In this document: piece after piece, positions 34,992-39,638 of the stretch
Numbering within the stretch: position 1 is the first letter of the stretch
Layout: every line of letters begins with the position of its first letter
Notes under the pieces: generated by a model
What the model was told of the DNA's origin: nothing
Databases searched by the model: none
Seen by the model: only the letters and a program-made list of their open reading frames with translations
Position numbers and translations under genes: made by a program
DNA from: Desulfomonile tiedjei
Lineage (GTDB): Bacteria > Desulfobacterota > Desulfomonilia > Desulfomonilales > Desulfomonilaceae
Length of the DNA: 39,638 nt
NCBI GenBank assembly: GCA_016212925.1
Contig: JACRDF010000018.1
Coordinates: 1-39,638 of the forward strand
Reading direction: 5' to 3'

Positions 34992-35876
34992 CTACACGAT
35001 CTGTGGGGGCGAGGCTGCAAAAATGATCACTCCCCGGAGACTCATACCGCCGACCAGCACAAGAAGGTCCGCGCCCACAACCAGATACTTGGGCATTTTC
35101 CCGTATTCGTAGTACTCCACGATGCTAAGGGCGAACGGCACCAGAATTCCAAGGACCACTACCAGGAGCCAAAAATAGGGACTCAACACCCCGGATATCA
35201 TCATGTTCGCCGAAACCGCGGCTTCCACGGATCGAGTGAGCGACATGAAGATGAACAGCATCAGCACAACCCCTTCAATTGCAAGGAAGATCACGTGGCC
35301 AAGCGCAAAGTTGGATAGAGTCCTTATGGTCGTAATGTCGATGATGGCCGCTCCGATCATTGCTACTGCAAGCCCGGTGGACACCGCGGATGCCAGAAAA
35401 AGCACCGGCATCAAAGGAGTATTCCAGAATGGAACCCCGTTAACGACCGCGATCAAAATTCCCGTGTACACCGCGGTGGCCACGGCAAGCACGCTTCCGG
35501 CCACTTCAAGATGCCAGACGTACTTTTTCGCGTACCGGCCCACAAAAGTCAGGTCGTTCAGGGCCGCCGCGTACAGAAGGGCCACAGGGATGAAAAGCGA
35601 TAGGACAATCACACCCCAGGAGATCATGCTGCTCAGGTTGCTTACCAGATAAAGCTGGCGCCACGGCTGCCAAAGGCCAGCTTCCAGATCGAACACCAGG
35701 CACATCGTCCCGACCGCAACCAAAGGACCGGAAGCGAGTGACCCGGCTCTTGCAAGCGATTTGGACCAGTCCGGAGCCAACAGATCACATGCAACGGCCG
35801 CAACAAAGGCCCCGGCCCCGGCTCCCGCAAGGAACAGATAAGCGACAATCAGCCAACCCCATGCGTTCTCGAGCAT
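34992..35876 (-). CDS. nrfD: NrfD/PsrC-type membrane subunit of a molybdoenzyme complex
   Basis: NrfD-family subunits exchange electrons between the quinone pool and an FeS subunit. The 294-aa protein has about eight hydrophobic helices. It begins WGWLIVAYLFLAGAGAGAF, typical of PsrC/NrfD. Helix 3 contains LSSMISWGVIVLS, and the charged residues Asp63 (VFDLEAG) and Glu65 are in the usual quinone-site region. The start ATG 35876 is 2 bp past the stop of the FeS subunit gene, so they are coupled. Confidence 0.9.
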   Translation of the reverse strand: MLENAWGWLIVAYLFLAGAGAGAFVAAVACDLLAPDWSKSLARAGSLASGPLVAVGTMCLVFDLEAGLWQPWRQLYLVSNLSSMISWGVIVLSLFIPVALLYAAALNDLTFVGRYAKKYVWHLEVAGSVLAVATAVYTGILIAVVNGVPFWNTPLMPVLFLASAVSTGLAVAMIGAAIIDITTIRTLSNFALGHVIFLAIEGVVLMLFIFMSLTRSVEAAVSANMMISGVLSPYFWLLVVVLGILVPFALSIVEYYEYGKMPKYLVVGADLLVLVGGMSLRGVIIFAASPPQIV

Positions 35877-35878
35877 GG

Positions 35879-36421
35879 TTAACTCCTTTTGTAATAAATC
35901 TTGGGTTTCGTGTTGAGGTCCGGCCTTAGCGGCTGAGCGCGGTGCTCGGCTATGAACCGCGATATTTTGCTGTTGGGATCGTCAAGATCGCCGAAGATTC
36001 TGACCTGATTCGGGCACGTGGTGACACAGGCCGGCTCCCCGCCCTTGCGGACCATGTCTATGCAGAGCCAGCATTTAGTTACTATGCCCTTGTGATGGTC
36101 GACGATCCTCACCTTGTAAGGGCAAGCCTCAACGCAGTACTTGCAGCCCACACACCTCTCGCTGCGAATGTGGACTATTCCTTCCGCGGTGGTGTAGATC
36201 GCGGCGGTGGGACAGACCCGCTCACAAGGTGCGTCTTCACAATGGTTGCACTGAACGGGCACGAATTCCTTGTCAAACGACGGGTACTTGCCTCGATCCC
36301 GCTCAAGTATCCAGTTAAAACGCTGGTTGTAGTCGAGCTGGTTGTGATTCTGACAAGCCACCTGGCAAGCATGACAGCCTATGCACTTGGTAGTATCAAT
36401 CGCGATTCCGTAACGAGGCAT
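35879..36421 (-). CDS. Four-cluster 4Fe-4S ferredoxin subunit (PsrB/PhsB-like)
   Basis: Electron-transfer subunit between the molybdoenzyme and NrfD. The 180-aa protein contains 16 cysteines in four motifs: CIGCHACQVAC (14-24), CNHCEDAPCERVC, CVGCKYCVEAC, and CWLCIDMVRKGGEPACVTTC. This is the full set for four [4Fe-4S] clusters. There is no Tat signal, as usual, because it is carried with the catalytic subunit. ATG 36421 with GGAG 6 bp upstream is correct; the longer frame to 36496 is translated repeat DNA. Confidence 0.93.
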   Translation of the reverse strand: MPRYGIAIDTTKCIGCHACQVACQNHNQLDYNQRFNWILERDRGKYPSFDKEFVPVQCNHCEDAPCERVCPTAAIYTTAEGIVHIRSERCVGCKYCVEACPYKVRIVDHHKGIVTKCWLCIDMVRKGGEPACVTTCPNQVRIFGDLDDPNSKISRFIAEHRAQPLRPDLNTKPKIYYKRS

Positions 36422-36447
36422 TTTCAGCTCCGTGAGATCAGGAGTTT

Positions 36448-36506
36448 GCGGGGAGAACCTTTTTGTAAAAAGGTTCCTCCCCGCACCCCTCTCCAAAAAC
36501 TTCTAT
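36448..36506. repeat. CTTTTT..AAAAAG hairpin repeat in the psrB leader
   Basis: Arms GCGGGGAGAACCTTTTT and AAAAAGGTTCCTCCCCGC (one-base bulge), with flank ACCCCTCTCCAAAAACTTC. It lies 27 bp upstream of the FeS-subunit start. Confidence 0.65.
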
Positions 36507-36508
36507 AT

Positions 36509-36882
36509 CCTGTCCGCCGGGCAGCTTCCGCTGACAGCTAAAGCTGCCCGGCGGGCAAGATGTGGACTCTTTTGAAGGATGCATGAAGTAACTCCAATCA
36601 TTGCGAGCACTCTTGCTACGGCCAAGCCGCCCTAAACCGTCAAGGCGAAGACCGCCGGCTTCGCCAGGGTTCAGCCCCAGCCCTTGTCTCCCGAGAGACA
36701 AGGGCTGCAAATTATAGGAGTTTTTGGGGTGGGGTCCGGGGCCACTCGGCGTGGGGCCACATCTATCTTCGATTGACTCCTCGCTGCATGAAGGCCTCGG
36801 CGGCACAAGAGCGGGTTATCGCCCTGCGCGCAGCAGTTTTTGCAAAAAGGGCCTCCCCGGTCTCTCTCCAAATAACTCATAG
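36509..36882. repeat. Repeat-filled gap between Mo-enzyme and FeS-subunit genes
   Basis: Three elements lie here. A CCGCCGGGCAGCTT / AAGCTGCCCGGCGG inverted pair spans 36512-36557. A perfect hairpin, AGCCCTTGTCTC / GAGACAAGGGCT, spans 36679-36706. An expanded GGGGAGG element has a left half ending GGTCCGGGG at 36741 and a right half starting TTTTTGCAAAAAGGG at 36837. No gene is evident. Confidence 0.6.
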
Positions 36883-36897
36883 ACTTTGCAACCATTT

Positions 36898-39093
36898 CTA
36901 GGTCTTCTCCACTCGGACTATGATTTCGCCGCTCATGGTATGTCCGAGCACCGGATCGAAGTACGTTGGAAGGAAATCGTTATAAGAAATCCCATAGCCA
37001 AACGCGGTGCGCAGGTTCCTGGAGAAGACCCCGTAACCGCTGGGAACGAAAATGCATTCCGGGTGAATCGCGTCGGTTACTTTTGCCCTGACTCTGCCTT
37101 TCCCGACCGCCGAACTTAGGGTCATGCAGTCTCCGTCTTTGATGCGCAGAGCCTTGGCCCTGTCCGGATGAATCCATGCTCTTCCCCAATCATTCTTGAG
37201 GGTTATTTCTTTCAGGTACGTTTGATTTATCGTGCGCGCGTGGGTCATGTGAGCCTGCTTGCCATGAACGAGCCTGAAGGAATGCGGATCGTTCTTGTCA
37301 GGGCTTACCAGTGGCTCCTCCCACTCCGGCACCGCGGGGAGATTTAGGTCCCGCAAAGTCGAAGAGACGAATTCCAGCTTCCCGCTGGGGGTTTGAAATT
37401 CAGGTTCGCCAGGCTGCCATTTCCCGCCGAGATCCACCACACCTTCTTGCTTCAATTTTTCCAGTGAGACCCCGAGCGGTTCCAAACACGCACGGTTGTA
37501 ATCTTCCAGGGTGAAGTTGAAGTACTTTCCGATCCCCAGATGAGGCGCCAGCTCTATGAGGATCTGGACCATCGGCTTGGTATTGTACAGAGGTTTCACG
37601 ACGGCCTGACGTATGGCGACCTGCTTGCTGTCGTACGAATGGTTTGCGTGAACCACATCGTCCCGTTCCAGGTAGTAGGACTCGGGCAGGATGTAGTCCG
37701 AAATGGTCGCGGTCTCGGACAGCACATAATCGAAGCAGACGAGCAGGTCGAGCTTTCTATATCCCTCGATAACTCGCGCGGGATTGGGATTTGTTCGGAG
37801 TGGATTGTTGTGATGGATGAAGCCTGCTTTCAATTTCCCCTGGAGCGCGAGTTCCGGGATCGCGTGGGCCAGCCCTATTCCTTTGGGCGTAAGCGGGTAT
37901 CGTTCCGGATCGCTGCTTCCGTCGGCCATGGGACCTTCGACTTTGGGCGGATTTGGGTGTTTCTTGGGGTCCAATTGGCCCAGCTTAGGCTTAGGCGCGA
38001 AGAACATTCCACCGCGCTGATTGAAATTCCCCAGCAAGCCGTTCACACAGGCCACTGCTCGAACCAGTTGGAGGCTGTTCTTGTATTGTGTGCCCATAGC
38101 CCCGTGGTACCCACGGTGAACAACCGCGCGCGGGGCCTCAGCTGCCAGTTCTTTCGTAAGCTGAACGATCACGGCCTTGGGGATTGAGGTCTTCTCCTCA
38201 GCCCATGCAGGCGTGTACTGCTCCGTCTTGGCAGCGAATTCATCGAACCCTTCGGTATATTTTTCAACAAAGTCCTTTTGGTACAGATTCTCCTTGATCA
38301 GCACGTGGGCGATTGCCAACATGAGCGCCAGATCAGTCCCCGGTCGAATCCTGATCCACTGATGGCCTATCGCGGCCGCTTCACTGAATCTCGGGTCTAC
38401 AACCACCAGCCGCGCACCTTTGTCCTTGGCAATGGTGATGTCGTTGAGCTGTCGCAACTGCAGGCCTGCCGCGGGATTGCGGCCGATAAAGACCATGAGG
38501 CGAGTATTGACGAAATCGTGCTCAGGCTTGGGCTCGCCTACGGTAAGCCACCATCCGATATTCCTTGGGAGGAAGCACGTGGAACCGTGAGAAAAGACGT
38601 TCGGTGAACCGAGGGCCGCCATAAAGCGTTTTGTCAGCGGCTCATTCCCCTCGGGATATTGCAGCCAGAATATGGACTCGGGGCCATGCTTCTCGGATAT
38701 GGCCAACATTTTTTCGCCGATCTCTTTGTACGCCTGGTCCCACGAAATCGGCTCGAACTTGCCGGGCCCCACCCTTTTCAACGGAGACTTGATCCGGTCT
38801 TTGTTATAGACATCGTGGAGCATGCCATGACCCTTGGCGCAGATGCGTCCCACATTATTGCCCGCGTAAGGGATTCCTTCGGCCTTCCATACCCGGTCCC
38901 CCCGCGTGTAAACGTTCATTGCGCACCAGTTCCCGCACGCATCGCACAGTGTAGGGGTTATTTTGACTTCCTGGCTCGTTTTTCCTTTGGAAGCCCAGGC
39001 GTCCAGGCCCACGTACGGCGCTGCCATCAGGGAGGCTCCACCCGCTGCCGAACCGATAAGGAACTTTCTCCGGGTCATCTTGCTCTTTTTCAT
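36898..39093 (-). CDS. Molybdopterin oxidoreductase catalytic subunit, PsrA/PhsA-like
   Basis: A DMSO-reductase-superfamily enzyme. With the FeS and NrfD subunits it resembles polysulfide or thiosulfate reductase, acting outside the cytoplasm. The 731-aa protein has a twin-arginine signal (TRRKFLIGSAAGG, 7-19), a [4Fe-4S] site with Cys50, Cys53, Cys57 and Cys85 (ICAKG), and then FSHGSTCFLP with Cys173 at the molybdenum-ligand position. The C-terminal molybdopterin-binding domain (about 600-731) has RIKDGDCMTLSSAVGKGRVRA. ATG 39093 is preferred to the frame opening at 39120 because GGAGG lies 4 bp upstream and the promoter start falls at about 39119. The exact substrate (polysulfide, thiosulfate or tetrathionate; reduction or oxidation) cannot be decided here. 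Confidence 0.9.
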   Translation of the reverse strand: MKKSKMTRRKFLIGSAAGGASLMAAPYVGLDAWASKGKTSQEVKITPTLCDACGNWCAMNVYTRGDRVWKAEGIPYAGNNVGRICAKGHGMLHDVYNKDRIKSPLKRVGPGKFEPISWDQAYKEIGEKMLAISEKHGPESIFWLQYPEGNEPLTKRFMAALGSPNVFSHGSTCFLPRNIGWWLTVGEPKPEHDFVNTRLMVFIGRNPAAGLQLRQLNDITIAKDKGARLVVVDPRFSEAAAIGHQWIRIRPGTDLALMLAIAHVLIKENLYQKDFVEKYTEGFDEFAAKTEQYTPAWAEEKTSIPKAVIVQLTKELAAEAPRAVVHRGYHGAMGTQYKNSLQLVRAVACVNGLLGNFNQRGGMFFAPKPKLGQLDPKKHPNPPKVEGPMADGSSDPERYPLTPKGIGLAHAIPELALQGKLKAGFIHHNNPLRTNPNPARVIEGYRKLDLLVCFDYVLSETATISDYILPESYYLERDDVVHANHSYDSKQVAIRQAVVKPLYNTKPMVQILIELAPHLGIGKYFNFTLEDYNRACLEPLGVSLEKLKQEGVVDLGGKWQPGEPEFQTPSGKLEFVSSTLRDLNLPAVPEWEEPLVSPDKNDPHSFRLVHGKQAHMTHARTINQTYLKEITLKNDWGRAWIHPDRAKALRIKDGDCMTLSSAVGKGRVRAKVTDAIHPECIFVPSGYGVFSRNLRTAFGYGISYNDFLPTYFDPVLGHTMSGEIIVRVEKT

Positions 39094-39125
39094 GCTACCT
39101 CCGCGGGCGCCAGATCTCATTTATA

Positions 39126-39154
39126 CTTATATTTGAATATTAATATTATGTCAA
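39126..39154 (-). promoter_or_regulatory. Strong sigma-70 promoter of the sulfur operon
   Basis: On the minus strand, TTGACA (39154-39149), a 17-bp spacer and TATAAG (39131-39126). The expected start of transcription at about 39119 leaves a 26-base leader before ATG 39093. The spacer contains a perfect palindrome AATATTAATATT (39136-39147), a possible operator. Confidence 0.7.
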
Positions 39155-39250
39155 GAATCTTTCGGCACCGCGCATGCAAAATTATTTCCTGCGAAATAGG
39201 AGCGAAATCCCGTCCCCGTCGCCGAGATGAAGGAGCATTCCCTAAAGGCC

Positions 39251-39360
39251 GCGTAGGATGTGGTGAACGAAGTGAACCGCATCGCTTGCGAGGGAAACCC
39301 CTATCCAGCGTCTCGCGGGACGGGTCCCCCGCGAACCGCGGGATCACCTCATCCTACGCG
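39251..39360. repeat. GTAGGATGTGGTGAACGAAGTG repeat, third copy
   Basis: Same family and orientation as the copies at 31258 and 31864. It carries an extra CGCGGGACGGGTCCCCCGCG hairpin and ends CATCCTACGCG. It lies about 100 bp upstream of the sulfur operon promoter. 39361-39589 holds small hairpins (TCGCTTCGCGA; CCGGACGCGTGGCGTCCGG) and no gene. Confidence 0.65.
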
Positions 39361-39589
39361 CTGCTGGCACGGCGCTCAGAAAATACACCTCTTGTCGCTT
39401 CGCGACCCGGACGCGTGGCGTCCGGGCCACCCGTGGATTGTGTTTCGCTTCAATGGGGGAAGCAATGACCGTCTTTGCTCACCTGCAAGTAAATATACAC
39501 GTGCAGAGCACGTGGCCTTGCGGTCGGCCCCCATAGGGGGCCACTGACGTTGATTGAGGCAGCCTGCCTCTAGTGCGACGCCTTTTACC

Positions 39590-39616
39590 GTCATTCCTGC
39601 GGAAGCAGGAATCCAG
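39590..39616. repeat. GGAATCC dispersed repeat fragment
   Basis: GTCATTCCTGCGGAAGCAGG followed by AATCCAG; an inverted copy of the unit near 20235-20259, at the right edge of the window. Confidence 0.6.
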
Positions 39617-39638
39617 TATTTTCATCGAATCCTGGACC

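Noticed and set aside
36422-36496. N-terminal extension of the FeS subunit
   Set aside because: It is the palindromic repeat read in frame; the ferredoxin begins at ATG 36421 after GGAG.

Overview
The window looks like a chromosomal segment of a moderately GC-rich anaerobic bacterium of the deltaproteobacterial type (Desulfobacterota). The pointers are a polysulfide/thiosulfate-reductase-like molybdoenzyme cluster with YeeE/YedE sulfur transporters, a Rieske/cytochrome b pair of b6 type, a PilY1 minor-pilin operon, and very dense intergenic palindromic repeats. The species cannot be named from the sequence alone. No rRNA, tRNA or CRISPR array was found.

Layout. (1) 0.2-5.4 kb: a phage-derived islet with a possible small terminase gene, a large terminase (TerL), an unrecognised gene, and an AHH-type HNH nuclease. 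On the other strand follow an acidic unknown protein and a DUF2786-type protein. No portal, capsid or tail gene follows TerL. (2) 5.5-9.4 kb: a RidA protein, an extremely acidic protein, an HMG-CoA lyase with an in-frame palindromic repeat insertion, and a stand-alone AAA ATPase. (3) 9.7-19.9 kb: a minor-pilin operon, read as small exported protein - PilY1 (1777 aa) - Ig-like exported protein - FimT/FimU-like prepilin - PilV - PilW - PilX. (4) 20.4-28.0 kb: mixed housekeeping and unknown genes (nitroreductase, TPR protein, a protein with a degenerate zincin motif, transketolase, a phosphodiester-glycosidase-like exported protein). (5) 28.0-39.1 kb, all on the minus strand: Mo-enzyme, four-cluster ferredoxin subunit, NrfD, a single-span membrane protein, two YeeE/YedE half-transporters and a small exported protein. 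Further downstream come the Rieske protein, a HEPN protein, cytochrome b and a thioredoxin-fold DUF255 protein.

How it fits together. Region 5 reads as a sulfur respiration module. A Tat-exported molybdopterin enzyme exchanges electrons with the membrane quinone pool through the FeS and NrfD subunits. YeeE/YedE proteins move a sulfur species across the membrane, and a b6-type cytochrome b with a Rieske protein could supply or accept quinol electrons. A strong sigma-70 promoter sits just before the Mo-enzyme gene. Repeats of several palindromic families fill the larger gaps and probably act as terminators or attenuators.

Most unusual items: the repeat inserted in frame in HMG-CoA lyase with a near-duplicated flank; the HEPN gene bracketed by two direct copies of a ~100-bp repeat between the Rieske and cytochrome b genes; the TerL-AHH nuclease islet; the sulfur/b6 gene combination; and the cysteine-rich insertions of PilY1.
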